NCBI GenBank assembly: GCA_964552675.1
Contig: CAZKHJ010000021.1
Span: forward strand, 1-43,704
DNA length: 43,704 bases
Source: Sulfurimicrobium sp964552675
GTDB taxonomy: Bacteria > Pseudomonadota > Gammaproteobacteria > Burkholderiales > Sulfuricellaceae
Direction: 5' to 3'
Below are positions 24,807 to 34,722 of the stretch, piece after piece; within the stretch, counting starts at the first letter, position 1; each line of letters starts with the position of its first letter. The translations under genes were made by a program, and so were the position numbers. The notes beneath the pieces were generated by a model that saw nothing but the letters and a program-made list of their open reading frames with translations, was not told the origin of the DNA and made no database searches.

Positions 24807-25688
24807 TCAGCAGGCGTTCACCCGGTCATAAAAGCGGGTTCTGAACAGCAGGCGTTTCTTTGCATCTTCTTCGCTGTCCACCAGCTTCTCGCGGGTATGG
24901 AGCACATTGTTCGAGATCAGGCCCAGGCCTGATTCCAGCCGGCCTTCGATCACATATTCCGGTTCGTTCAACAGGAAGGACTCCAGCGCCGTCCGGGCAG
25001 CGGCAACATCGCTGTCTTCCGTCCAGGCCATGTCGGTTTTCCGGAAGGAAAAACGGTGGCACAAATGGCCGTCGGCATTGGTCCAGAACACTTTCCCGCC
25101 CAGGCTCATGTCGATCTCCCCGGTCTTCGGATTGCGGTAATTGAAGCAATCCTTGTTCATCAGCACGGCCAGCGCCTCCGGATTCTGTTCGCGCAGCAGG
25201 ATGTACATGATTTCATGATCCAGCACCTTGTTGCTGCCGCCTTCGATAGCAGGCTGCTTGCAAAGCAGGAACAGCGCCTGGATGGTTTTGTCGGAGCCGT
25301 AATAGGTGGCGTCGGTATGCCAGCGGACATGGCGGGTGGTAAACGGGATGGCCTGATTCAGGATGCCCGAGCTGGTCAGTTCATCCGACTGGGCGTGGCG
25401 GCGGGACTTGTCGGTGTCGGATACGCCAAGCTGCCGGCCCAGCGCCAGCAGGGAGTCCATGGTCAGCCCGGCTGAGCCGGCGGTGTAAACGCACATATTG
25501 GCCAGTTCCACCCGTTCCATGATCTTGCTTCTCTCGGCGTCGCTGATCGCCGTCATGTCTTTCAGTTCGACAACCAGATCGCCGATATTTTTGGGGTAGG
25601 CGGCCAGCTTTTCATCACGCCAGTTCTTGTAATCCGCATCAACGCTCAGGTCAAAGCGCTTCGGAAATCTTGTACTCCATTGTTTCAT
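24807..25688 (-). CDS. TauD/TfdA-family Fe(II)/2-oxoglutarate dioxygenase
   Basis: A 293-residue cytoplasmic protein of the TauD/TfdA type, which hydroxylates small substrates using 2-oxoglutarate, O2 and Fe(II). The iron-binding HxD is in RHVRWHTDATYYG. The distal His is in NNVLHTREKLVD, and the 2-oxoglutarate-binding Arg is in RLLFRTRFYDRV. ALGRQLGVSD and a late FSFRKTDMAW segment also fit the fold. Substrate is unknown; taurine or phenoxyacetate use is not implied. It is monocistronic, with its own candidate promoter and a strong terminator. Confidence 0.85.
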   Translation of the reverse strand: MKQWSTRFPKRFDLSVDADYKNWRDEKLAAYPKNIGDLVVELKDMTAISDAERSKIMERVELANMCVYTAGSAGLTMDSLLALGRQLGVSDTDKSRRHAQSDELTSSGILNQAIPFTTRHVRWHTDATYYGSDKTIQALFLLCKQPAIEGGSNKVLDHEIMYILLREQNPEALAVLMNKDCFNYRNPKTGEIDMSLGGKVFWTNADGHLCHRFSFRKTDMAWTEDSDVAAARTALESFLLNEPEYVIEGRLESGLGLISNNVLHTREKLVDSEEDAKKRLLFRTRFYDRVNAC

Positions 25689-25758
25689 TTCTGTATTCTC
25701 TCGTAATTTATCGCCAGGGGAATAGGATTTTACGCCATCTCATGGCGATAAAGGGGTT

Positions 25759-25787
25759 TTTATATCCTGTTAGATGCGTCTGGATAA
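25759..25787 (-). promoter_or_regulatory. Candidate promoter for the dioxygenase gene
   Basis: On the minus strand TTATCC (25782-25787) and TATAAA (25759-25764) are 17 bases apart, about 71 bases before the start codon. A small palindrome CGCCATCTCATGGCG (25733-25747) lies between promoter and gene and could be an operator or leader hairpin. Confidence 0.35.
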
Positions 25788-25792
25788 CTTAT

Positions 25793-25808
25793 TGCCTGCA
25801 TCCAGGCA
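25793..25808 (-). terminator. Weak hairpin after the hybrid kinase operon
   Basis: TGCCTG and CAGGCA form a 6-bp stem with a 4-base loop, 10 bases past the kinase stop. There is no T-run, so it is at best a weak terminator. Confidence 0.3.
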
Positions 25809-25818
25809 TTCAGTGATC

Positions 25819-28137
25819 TCAGAGTCGCGCTTCTCTTGCGAGCCAGGTTTTGAGGCAAGGCAGAAAAAGGGTGAGTTCCTGTTCCAGCCGGGCCAGCTGA
25901 GCGCCTGCCTGAGCCAGATCGGCCTGCTTCGCCAGGGTTTCCAGCCGGGCGGCCTGCTGCACTGCGGGCTCCGCCGCAAAGTTCCCCAGCAGGCCTTTGA
26001 GTGTGTGCGCCACCAGGCGGAGCTGATCGGTCTGGCCCGTGGCGAGGGCTGTTTTCAGCTGGGTCAGGTAATCCTCACAGCCATCCAGGAATAGCTGGCC
26101 GATGATTTCGATGACATCGTGGTCGGCGCCATCCAGCGCGCATGCATAGTCGAAGGATGCCGCATCGCCGGAAAACACAGCATGTTCCTGCTGTTCCTGG
26201 CCGCGCAGAACGTCCATGATGGTGGCAAACATCCGGGCCTTGTTCAGGGGTTTGGTGATATAGCCATCCATGCCGGCTTCGAGACAACGTTCACGGTCGC
26301 CCTGCATGGCGTTTGCGGTCATGGCGATAACCGGGACATGTCCGCCGCTCCGCCCTTCCCGTTCGCGTATGCATTGTGTTGCCTCCACACCGCCCATCAG
26401 CGGCATCTGCACATCCATCAGCACCAGGTCAAAGTCCTGGGCGGCCAGTGTGTCCAGCGCCTCGATCCCGTTAACGGCAAGCGTAACCGTGCATCCCTCT
26501 TTTTCCAGCAGGGTCATGGCCAGTTTCTGATTGATCGGATTGTCTTCTACCAGCAGGATATTCAACTTGCTCAGCTGGATCATGCATGCATCACTGTGAT
26601 ATTCGCTGGCAAGCTCGACAGCAGCAGCCGGTGCAGGCATGAAACGCGCAGTGAAGTGGAAGGTGGTGCCCTGTCCTTCTTCGCTTTCCACCCACAGCTT
26701 TCCGCCCATCAGGCCGACCAGGCGGAGCACGATGGACAAACCCAGGCCGGTACCCCCGAATTTGCGCGAAATCGAGCCATCCGCCTGGGTAAAGGCGTCA
26801 AAAATGGCAGCCTGTTTTTCCCGGGGGATGCCGACACCGGTATCGGAAACGGCAAAATGCAGCAGCCCTTCATTGCTTTCCGGCGCTTCAGGCCAGACGC
26901 GCACCTCAATATGGCCATGTTCGGTAAACTTGATGGCATTGCCCACCAGATTGGTGATGATCTGGCGCAGTCGGCCAGGATCGCCCATCACATGCGCAGC
27001 CACGCCGGGCAGCACCTCCAGATGAAGCAGCAAGCCCTTGTGTTCCGCCCGGAAAACCAGCAGGCGCATGGCATCGTTCAGCGCTGCGGCAAGGTCGAAG
27101 GGAATGTTTTCCAGTTCCAGCTTGCCGGCCTCGATCTTGGAAAAGTCGAGGATGTCGTTGATGATGGTCAGCAGCGCATCAGCCGACGATTTGACGATTT
27201 CCAGGTATTCGCGCTGCAGCGGGCTGAGGTCGGTATCCAGCGCCAGGTCCGCCATGCCCATGATGCCATTCATGGGGGTGCGGATCTCGTGGCTCATCAC
27301 CGCCAGAAAATCGCTCTTGGCGCGGCTGGCGGCCTCGGCCTCGGCCTTGGCACGGCGCAGGTCTTCCTCGGCCTGGCGGCGCTCGGTAATGTCGCGAAAA
27401 CTGAACACCGTTCCGCTCAGTTTTCCGCTGATGTTGAGCGGCACCAGGTAACGTTCAAGAAAACGCCCGTCCCGCAGCGCCAGGGTGTCGAAATCCGCCG
27501 TTGCCTCTGCTTCGGTCACGCCATTCAGCCGCTGCCGATACTGCGCCAGGTCTGTGACCTGGCTTTCCATGAAGGCGAGTATCTCCTGGTCATCGCCCTG
27601 CACCAGCAATTCCTGCGGGATTTTCCACATGTGCGAGAAATTACGGTTCATCTGGCTGATGCCGCCATCAGGCCGCATCACCAGGATGCCGTCCGCCGTT
27701 GCTTCCAGCGTCGCGGCAATCAGCGAGGAAGAGTGCTCGAGCGCTTCCTCCTGCGCCTTTTTTGCCGAGATATCGCGAAACAGGAGCAGCAGCCAGTCCT
27801 GGCCCCGAATCTGCACGCAGCGCAGTGATTTCTCCACCGGGATGAAGCTCTCGTCAGCCCGCCGGTACAAGCTCTCCATGTCATCGATATCGGCGTAGCT
27901 GCCGGCACTGACGCTGTCCCAGAAAAACATGTCCTGTATGGACGATTCGATATCGGTAACCAGCAAGCCAGTCATATCCTGATGCTCATATCCCAGGCTG
28001 AGACAGGCCTGCTGGTTGGCTTCGACAATCGCGAGCGAACGCGGGTCGACCACCACGATGGCTTCGCGGTCATGATCAAACACGCCCAGGGCAAAATCCT
28101 GGCGTGACGGAATGCTGCTCTCGTCAGACGTGTTCAT
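25819..28137 (-). CDS. Hybrid sensor histidine kinase (PAS-PAS-HisKA-HATPase-REC-HPt)
   Basis: A 772-residue soluble phosphorelay kinase; no transmembrane segment is visible, so it senses a cytoplasmic signal. There are two PAS domains (~20-125 and ~140-250) and a short coiled coil. HisKA has the phospho-His in SHEIRTPMNG (~283). The HATPase has NLVGNAIKFT, DTGVGIP and FGGTGLGLSI. A receiver has phospho-Asp in VLMDVQMP (~575), and a C-terminal HPt has its His in VAHTLKGLLGNF (~711). The chain can thus run His-Asp-His, but the final response regulator is not encoded next door. The start overlaps the HD-GYP gene by 14 bases, the last gene of the MFS-aat-bpt-HD-GYP operon. Confidence 0.95.
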   Translation of the reverse strand: MNTSDESSIPSRQDFALGVFDHDREAIVVVDPRSLAIVEANQQACLSLGYEHQDMTGLLVTDIESSIQDMFFWDSVSAGSYADIDDMESLYRRADESFIPVEKSLRCVQIRGQDWLLLLFRDISAKKAQEEALEHSSSLIAATLEATADGILVMRPDGGISQMNRNFSHMWKIPQELLVQGDDQEILAFMESQVTDLAQYRQRLNGVTEAEATADFDTLALRDGRFLERYLVPLNISGKLSGTVFSFRDITERRQAEEDLRRAKAEAEAASRAKSDFLAVMSHEIRTPMNGIMGMADLALDTDLSPLQREYLEIVKSSADALLTIINDILDFSKIEAGKLELENIPFDLAAALNDAMRLLVFRAEHKGLLLHLEVLPGVAAHVMGDPGRLRQIITNLVGNAIKFTEHGHIEVRVWPEAPESNEGLLHFAVSDTGVGIPREKQAAIFDAFTQADGSISRKFGGTGLGLSIVLRLVGLMGGKLWVESEEGQGTTFHFTARFMPAPAAAVELASEYHSDACMIQLSKLNILLVEDNPINQKLAMTLLEKEGCTVTLAVNGIEALDTLAAQDFDLVLMDVQMPLMGGVEATQCIREREGRSGGHVPVIAMTANAMQGDRERCLEAGMDGYITKPLNKARMFATIMDVLRGQEQQEHAVFSGDAASFDYACALDGADHDVIEIIGQLFLDGCEDYLTQLKTALATGQTDQLRLVAHTLKGLLGNFAAEPAVQQAARLETLAKQADLAQAGAQLARLEQELTLFLPCLKTWLAREARL

Positions 28138-29398
28138 TCTGCTTCGTGGGATCGAAATAATAGGTCACCCGCTTGCGCGGATTGAGGTACTGATAGACTT
28201 CGCGCGGTAGCTGCCCCGGCCTCAGGCTCTTGCTGATATTGAGGTCGGCTTCCCGCTCCAGGTTGATGATCACCGCCTCATCCTTGGGAATGCCCGGATC
28301 GTAAACCAGCACATTGGGTCTGAGCGGCTTGGCCGAATTCACCGACACCACCATGCCCTGCATATCATTGGACAGCTGCACGATGCTGCCGGGCGGATAG
28401 ACGCCAAGGCAATGGATGAAAGCTTTCAGCGCCACCGTATCGAACTTGCTGCGCTTCACGGCAAACATCTGCGACAAGGCCTCGTGCGGCGTCAGGGCAT
28501 CGGCAAGATTGAACGGATTACACAGGTTATCGTAAATATTGACAATGCTGACGATCTTGCTCAGCGGGGCAATCCTGTCGGCCTTGAGCTTGTTGGGATA
28601 GCCGCTGCCATCACAATATTCATGATGCTGCATCACAATCTCGGCAGCCTGTTTCGACAGGCCGGCCTTGACGGCAATATTCAGGCCATATTCGCAATGC
28701 ATCTCCAGAAATGACTGTTCCGACCGGGTCAGCGGGTCGGTTTTCATGAGGATTTTCTGCGGAATCTCGACCTTGCCGATATCGTGTAATACGGCCCCCA
28801 TGCCAAGATGCCGGCACTCCTCTGCCCCCATGTCGAGCGCCTTTGCCAGGATCAGGGAAAGCACGGTCACATTGAGGGAATGGAAGTAGACATCTTCGCC
28901 GAGTTTTTCGCTCATCGCGTGGATCATGACATCGCCTCTGGAAAGAATGGACTCCACCATCTTTCCCACCAGTTTCTCGGCCTCCTGCCTGACCTCCTGG
29001 GGTTTGGCGTGAATGTTGCGCGTCATGTTCCTGACCGTATCCGCCGCCTGCTGGAATTCCTTCTCCACTTCAACAATGTCGCGCTTGATGCGGTTCAGCT
29101 GCTCGATGCGCTCCTTCTTCTCCCTGGCCACGGCAGAATCCGCGGGCACCGCAGCCGGCGGAGGCGCGGCACCTTCATCCCGTGCCATGGCAGGCAAGGG
29201 TTTGCAGGCGCTCTTTCCCGGCTCGATGCGGATGCGTGACAGGCCAAGCTGGCGCAGCGTTGCCAGCTGTTCGGCATTCTTGATTCGGAAACTGCTGAAG
29301 GAAAAAGGATGATCCATCCAACTCAGGTCGAGATGGACATACAGGCCGACGCAGAGCTGCTCGGGCGTGACATAAAGCGTGTTGTCGGGTTCGCTCAT
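28124..29398 (-). CDS. HD-GYP c-di-GMP phosphodiesterase with DUF3391
   Basis: A 424-residue protein predicted to hydrolyse cyclic di-GMP. The N-terminal ~65 residues (VTPEQLCVGLYVHLDLSWMD) are DUF3391, and a charged linker follows. The HD-GYP domain has HSLNVTVLSLILAKALDM, the metal-binding HD in AVLHDIGKVEIP (~205-206), HHEYCDGSGYP (~258-268) and IVNIYDNLCNP. All main catalytic residues appear intact. ATGA overlap with bpt and a 14-base overlap with the kinase gene imply one transcript and possible functional pairing with that kinase. Confidence 0.94.
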   Translation of the reverse strand: MSEPDNTLYVTPEQLCVGLYVHLDLSWMDHPFSFSSFRIKNAEQLATLRQLGLSRIRIEPGKSACKPLPAMARDEGAAPPPAAVPADSAVAREKKERIEQLNRIKRDIVEVEKEFQQAADTVRNMTRNIHAKPQEVRQEAEKLVGKMVESILSRGDVMIHAMSEKLGEDVYFHSLNVTVLSLILAKALDMGAEECRHLGMGAVLHDIGKVEIPQKILMKTDPLTRSEQSFLEMHCEYGLNIAVKAGLSKQAAEIVMQHHEYCDGSGYPNKLKADRIAPLSKIVSIVNIYDNLCNPFNLADALTPHEALSQMFAVKRSKFDTVALKAFIHCLGVYPPGSIVQLSNDMQGMVVSVNSAKPLRPNVLVYDPGIPKDEAVIINLEREADLNISKSLRPGQLPREVYQYLNPRKRVTYYFDPTKQNEHV

Positions 29399-30126
29399 GC
29401 TTCCTCACCCAGAAATTGCCAGCTTCCGTCCACCAGCCCCTGCAAGGGGCGGAAATTGGCCTTATAGGCCATTTTCTCGCTCGCGGCAATCCAGTAGCCG
29501 AGATAAAGATAAGGCAGGCCGAGGCGGCGGCACAGTTCGACCTGCCACAGGATATTGTAGGTGCCAAACCCGGCTTGCGGCAGCGCCGGGTCAAAAAAGG
29601 TATAAACGGAAGACAGGCCATCCTCCACCACATCCACCAGGCTCACCATGCGCAATGCCGTTTCAGCGCGAAACTCCACCAGCAGCGTGCTGACGCCGCT
29701 CTGCAACAGGAACTGGCGGTACTGCTCCTCGCTATCCTGGTCCATGCCCCCGCCGGCATGTCGGCTCGCCTGATAACGCCGGTACAGCGCGTAGTGTTCG
29801 CCATCGAAAACCTGCTCGCGCAGGATCGCCTCAAGCTGCTCGTTGCGCTTCCAGCTGCGGCGCTGGGAGCGGTTGGGGCGAAAGCTTTCCACTTCCAGCC
29901 GCACCGGCACACAGGCTTTGCAACGGTCGCAGTGGGGGCGATAGGTATAAAGGCCGCTGCGGCGGAAGCCGAGGCGAATCAACTGGCTGTAAATTCCATC
30001 GTCCACCAGTTCATTGGGCGTCACCACCTGTGAGCGCGCCTCCTGCTCTGTCAGATAGCTGCAGGGATAGGGTGCCGTCAGGTAGAACTGGATTCGGCGC
30101 GGGGGAAAATCACTCAACGAGGTCAT
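29395..30126 (-). CDS. bpt: Aspartate/glutamate leucyltransferase
   Basis: Transfers leucine from Leu-tRNA to proteins with N-terminal Asp or Glu, marking them for ClpS/ClpAP degradation (N-end rule). About 243 residues with family motifs: FYLTAPYPCSYLTEQEARSQ, the Cys-rich YRPHCDRCKACVPVRLEVE, FRPNRSQRR, HYALYRRYQASRH, SVYTFFDP, LGYWIAASEKMAYKANFRPL. ATG at 30126 was preferred to a TTG two codons earlier. It overlaps aat by 17 bases and HD-GYP by 4. Bpt belongs to the ATE/R-transferase superfamily common in this bacterial class. Confidence 0.95.
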   Translation of the reverse strand: MTSLSDFPPRRIQFYLTAPYPCSYLTEQEARSQVVTPNELVDDGIYSQLIRLGFRRSGLYTYRPHCDRCKACVPVRLEVESFRPNRSQRRSWKRNEQLEAILREQVFDGEHYALYRRYQASRHAGGGMDQDSEEQYRQFLLQSGVSTLLVEFRAETALRMVSLVDVVEDGLSSVYTFFDPALPQAGFGTYNILWQVELCRRLGLPYLYLGYWIAASEKMAYKANFRPLQGLVDGSWQFLGEEA

Positions 30127-30808
30127 GGTCAAATTGCCAGCGGCCGGGCGGATGAGGTAATTCTATCAGCAGCGCCAGGCGCTGGACAAACTCGCTGCGG
30201 GGAATTTCCCTTGCGCCCAGGCTGGCCAGATGCGCCGTTTTCATCTGACAGTCGATCATGCCGAAGCACCAGCGCTCCAATTGCCGCACCAGATGCACGA
30301 AAGCGATTTTGGAAGCGTCCGTGACGCGGGAAAACATCGATTCGCCATAGAACATTCCACCCAGCGCCACGCCATACAGCCCGCCAACCAGTTCGCCAGC
30401 ACGCCAGGTTTCCACCGAATGCGCCAGGCCCATTTCATGCAGCCGGGCGTAGGCAGCGACCATCTCTTCGCTGATCCAGGTGCCGTGATGCCCATCGCGT
30501 GGCAGGGCACAATGCCGCATCACAGCGGTGAAGGCCGTATCGACGCGCACCTCGTAATCACGTTTTTTCAGGGTCTTGCGCAACGAGCGCGATACCTTGA
30601 GCTCAGTGGGGTACAGCACCATGCGCGGATCGGGGCTCCACCACAGGATGGGCTCGCCGGGATTGAACCAGGGAAAAATGCCGTGGCGGTAGGCCTCGAT
30701 CAGCCTTGGCGGCGACAAATCGCCCCCGGCGGCCAGCAGGCCATTGGGTTCGCGCAGCGCTTGCGTCACGGGAGGAAATTCTGCGCCCGCGCGAAGCCAG
30801 GAAATCAC
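30110..30808 (-). CDS. aat: Leucyl/phenylalanyl-tRNA-protein transferase
   Basis: Adds Leu or Phe from aminoacyl-tRNA to N-terminal Lys or Arg of proteins, the other bacterial N-end-rule transferase. It is 232 residues from a GTG start at 30808, which overlaps the MFS stop (GTGA) and has GGAGGG upstream. Motifs are GLLAAGGDLSPPRLIEAYRHG, IFPWFNPGEPILWWSPDPR, HGTWISEEMVAAYARLHEMG, AHSVETWRAGELVGGLYG, GGMFYGESMFSR, DCQMKTAHLASLGAREI. The frame is open upstream of 30808 but overlaps the MFS gene. Adjacent to bpt, as often in proteobacteria. Confidence 0.96.
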   Translation of the reverse strand: MISWLRAGAEFPPVTQALREPNGLLAAGGDLSPPRLIEAYRHGIFPWFNPGEPILWWSPDPRMVLYPTELKVSRSLRKTLKKRDYEVRVDTAFTAVMRHCALPRDGHHGTWISEEMVAAYARLHEMGLAHSVETWRAGELVGGLYGVALGGMFYGESMFSRVTDASKIAFVHLVRQLERWCFGMIDCQMKTAHLASLGAREIPRSEFVQRLALLIELPHPPGRWQFDHDLVE

Positions 30809-32100
30809 GCCTCGCCCTCCAGCGCCGCTGCCCGCCCGCGCACCGCATTCACGCTCCGCAACAGGAACAGCCCGGCAAGAAAATAGCTGCCGGTGATCAG
30901 CATGGCAAGACGATGATCGCCGCGCGACATCCAGCTCACCAGACCGTAGGTCAGCGGGCCGAGAATGGAAGACAGCTTCACCGCCAGCCCCCATAGGCCG
31001 AAGAATTCCGCACTGCGCCGCGGCGGGCTGAGGTAGCCCACCAGCGCCCGCCCGGCGGACTGGGAAGCACCAAGACACAGCCCGGTAATATTCGCAGCCA
31101 GCCAGAACTTGCCCGGCGTATCAGCATGATAGGCAATAGCGATCATGGCCAGCCAGCCCAGCAGGGTCAGCGCAATGGTGCGGACATGGCCAAGACGGTC
31201 CTGGACATGGCCGAACAGGAAAGCACCGGCTGCGGCAGTGATATTGACCAGCAGCACCAGGGTGATGGTTTCCCGGGTACCGAAACCCATCGCCTGCTGC
31301 GCATAGATGGCTGCCAGGGCGATCACCGCCTGAATGCCAGCCTGATAGAACACCACACAGCCCAGGAAACGCCCCAGATCACGATAGCGGCGCGCATGGT
31401 GCAAGGTATCGCCCAGACGGCCCAGCGCCTCGGCCACCACGCCACGTCCGATCAGGTGCGGTTGCGGCACGGCACGCTCTTTCAGGATCAGGAAGGTTGG
31501 CACGGCTGACAAGGTAAACAGGATGGCCGTAATCAGCATGGTCACCGGCACGAACTGGGCCGCATTCTGTCCCTGCCCCTCAGCCCAGGTCACATAGGCC
31601 AGCGAGGCGCCCAGGCTGACCAGGCCGCCGACAAAGCCGATGCTCCAGCCCCAGCCGGATACCCTGCCCATGGCCTCCCCCCTGGCCAGTTCGGGCAGAA
31701 AGGCAGCGATCAGGTTTTCGCCCATGCCAAAGAAAAAATTGCTGACGATGAGCAGCGCCATCGCCGTATACAGATCGCCTGGCCCTGCCAGGGCGAGGCC
31801 TGCGGTAAACGCCACGCAGCCCACGGTGCTGAACAGCAGGAGTTTTTTCTTGGCGGCGTAGGCATCGGCATAGGCACCGATCACTGGCGCCGTCGCCATG
31901 ACGAAAAAATAGGATAGCGCCAGCGCCGCCGACCAGGCAAAGGTGCCCCATTCCCTCCCTTCCGCCACCACGGCCACGAAATAGGCATTGAAAATGGCCG
32001 TGATCACCACCGTGGTATAGCCGGAATTGGCGAAATCGTACATCGCCCAGGCCCATATCTCGCGGGGACGAACTTCATCCGCCAGATTTTTCGCGCTCAT
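30805..32100 (-). CDS. UMF1-type MFS transporter
   Basis: A ~431-residue inner-membrane protein with about 12 hydrophobic helices. The opening REIWAWAMYDFANSGYTTVV, then APVIGAYADAYAAKKKLL, FGMGENLIAAFLPELA and SAGRALVGYLSPPRRSAEFFG fit the Atg22-like UMF1 branch of the major facilitator superfamily. Substrate is unknown; Atg22 exports amino acids from the yeast vacuole, and inference to bacteria is weak. Starts at 32100 and 32103 (adjacent ATGs) are both possible with weak ribosome sites. It is the first gene of the operon that continues into aat, bpt, HD-GYP and the kinase, divergent from the aldolase. Confidence 0.88.
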   Translation of the reverse strand: MSAKNLADEVRPREIWAWAMYDFANSGYTTVVITAIFNAYFVAVVAEGREWGTFAWSAALALSYFFVMATAPVIGAYADAYAAKKKLLLFSTVGCVAFTAGLALAGPGDLYTAMALLIVSNFFFGMGENLIAAFLPELARGEAMGRVSGWGWSIGFVGGLVSLGASLAYVTWAEGQGQNAAQFVPVTMLITAILFTLSAVPTFLILKERAVPQPHLIGRGVVAEALGRLGDTLHHARRYRDLGRFLGCVVFYQAGIQAVIALAAIYAQQAMGFGTRETITLVLLVNITAAAGAFLFGHVQDRLGHVRTIALTLLGWLAMIAIAYHADTPGKFWLAANITGLCLGASQSAGRALVGYLSPPRRSAEFFGLWGLAVKLSSILGPLTYGLVSWMSRGDHRLAMLITGSYFLAGLFLLRSVNAVRGRAAALEGEA

Positions 32101-32132
32101 CATCCACCCGTTTATCAAGCATGCAAAATGGC

Positions 32133-32161
32133 TTGAAGGATAGCAGACATGGGCATATATT
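32133..32161 (+). promoter_or_regulatory. Sigma-70 promoter for the aldolase gene
   Basis: TTGAAG (32133-32138), a 17-base spacer and TATATT (32156-32161) lie 32 bases before the start codon, with a strong AAGGAG between. It sits in the 93-base divergent gap with the MFS gene. Confidence 0.6.
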
Positions 32162-32193
32162 GGGCTGATCCAACGCACGCGAAGGAGCGCATC

Positions 32194-33246
<1,053 letters not shown>

Positions 33247-33381
33247 GCGGGCTTGGCCATTATGGCGTTGTTCCGAGGGAGGGTAGCCGGTAAGATCAAG
33301 TGCCGCGCCGATTGCAAGGCCAGGCAAAATGCCGCATTATTTGTTCACCTCCACTCGAACCCCTGCGAGAAAATCGATCAC

Positions 33382-34374
33382 ATGGAATTCGCAAAGGGAA
33401 ATCCGCAGCAAGACCCCGCCGAAAATAGCACCAGCACTCTTGAAGAGACCATATCAAGATTGGAACATGAGGTCGCTGCATATAAGGCGGCCGAAGCTCG
33501 GAATATAAAATCGCTAGCGTTCCTGAACGGAATTCTTGACCAGTCTCTTGCGGGCATCTATGTGATCTACAACGGTGCTTTCACCTACGCCAATCAATCG
33601 TTCGCCGATATATTTGGCTATGCCTCCGCAGATGAAATCATTGGAAAAATGCCGATTACGGAATTGATCGCGCCAGAATGCCGCGACCTGGTGCTTGAAA
33701 ATATCCGGAAGCGGACCGCCGGTGAAATCAACGATATCAGGTACTCGTTCACGGGCTTGCGCAAGGATGGCTCCCGCAACGTCGTGGAAGTGCATGGGCG
33801 GTCATTGGTGGTCGACGGCAATCGTTCCGTGGTCGGTCTCATACTTGACATGACCAATTACGAGCGAGTGAGCACATTGGCCTTTTACGATTCGCTGACA
33901 AAGCTGCCGAACAGGGCCCTGTTCCATGATCGACTGGAGCGGGTCATTGCACGCGCCCAGCGCAACCAGGAAAACTTCGCTCTTCTATTTATCGACCTCG
34001 ACGGGTTCAAGAAGATCAATGACAACCTGGGGCATGCCGCAGGGGACCATGTGCTTCAAGAAACAGCCCGGCGGCTGGTAAGGGTTTTTCGGGAGTCAGA
34101 TACCGTATGCAGGCTCGGCGGCGATGAATTCGTTGCGATTCTCACCGGCGCCAAATATCATAAAACCGCTGCGAAAACGGCTCTAAGGATCATCGCCAGT
34201 TTGAAAGCCCCAATCCGCTTTCTTGAACATACCGTCGTTGTCAGCGCCAGTATCGGGATTAGTTTTTACCCGCACGATGGCGAGGACATTGAAACCTTGC
34301 TCCATCAGGCGGACTCGGCGATGTATGAAGCCAAAAAAGCCGGCAAGAACTCATACCGTTTTGCCAGCGGCTGA
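33382..34374 (+). CDS. PAS-GGDEF diguanylate cyclase
   Basis: A 330-residue soluble enzyme predicted to make cyclic di-GMP from GTP. There is a short N-terminal coiled coil (STLEETISRLEHEVAAYKAA) and a PAS domain (~residues 40-160, GIYVIYNGAFTYANQSFADI). The GGDEF domain follows, with FYDSLTKLPNRALFHDRL, LFIDLDGFKKINDNLGH and the intact signature RLGGDEFVAIL. No RxxD inhibitory site is obvious before the signature. The start at 33382 was chosen because upstream codons lack homology and it directly precedes the coiled coil; ribosome signals are poor. The gene is less GC-rich than the aldolase. Confidence 0.92.
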   Translation: MEFAKGNPQQDPAENSTSTLEETISRLEHEVAAYKAAEARNIKSLAFLNGILDQSLAGIYVIYNGAFTYANQSFADIFGYASADEIIGKMPITELIAPECRDLVLENIRKRTAGEINDIRYSFTGLRKDGSRNVVEVHGRSLVVDGNRSVVGLILDMTNYERVSTLAFYDSLTKLPNRALFHDRLERVIARAQRNQENFALLFIDLDGFKKINDNLGHAAGDHVLQETARRLVRVFRESDTVCRLGGDEFVAILTGAKYHKTAAKTALRIIASLKAPIRFLEHTVVVSASIGISFYPHDGEDIETLLHQADSAMYEAKKAGKNSYRFASG

Positions 34375-34379
34375 ATTCT

Positions 34380-34424
34380 AGAGGGCGGTGCAAATTCAAA
34401 TGCTCCATTCTGATTTGGCCCTCT
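34380..34424. repeat. Imperfect hairpin after the GGDEF gene
   Basis: AGAGGGC (34380-34386) pairs with GCCCTCT (34418-34424), with inner pairing CAAAT/ATTTG and AATG/CATT around a CTC loop. There is no T-run. In the rest of the 348-base gap up to 34722 I see only the terminator at 34636. Confidence 0.45.
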
Positions 34425-34635
34425 GGGAAGGCGCCGCATCCGCGAGTCCCACCCCGGCATGACATCACATCCACTTCAGCATGGCTCACCGCCAACTTCG
34501 GCGTGGCTTGGGCGGTGACGATAACCGGGGCGGGGGCCGGAGCGGCGCGTCGGGGCCCTGACCGCCCTGAGACCCTTGCCAATAGAGCAATTGAAAACCT
34601 GTACCGAGATGCTCATAGTCAACAGGTAAAAACGA

Positions 34636-34670
34636 AAACCCCGCCAATACTGCGTTTTGGCGGGGTTTTG
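34636..34670. terminator. Bidirectional rho-independent terminator
   Basis: AAAACCCCGCCAA (34636-34648) and TTGGCGGGGTTTT (34658-34670) form a 13-bp perfect stem with a 9-base loop. A/T tracts on both sides suit convergent transcription from the GGDEF gene (plus) and the STAS-like gene (minus). Confidence 0.85.
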
Positions 34671-34722
34671 CACCCAGTCAGAAACTGGTTTACTACAGGC
34701 ACTTTGGCGGAAGGGGCGATTG

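Noticed and set aside
26119..27828. A 569-codon plus-strand open frame
   Set aside because: Antisense to the hybrid kinase; composition fits a shadow frame.
34425..34635. A small gene between the GGDEF gene and the terminator
   Set aside because: Frames here have no ribosome site or recognisable similarity; I see only GC-rich sequence of no clear function.
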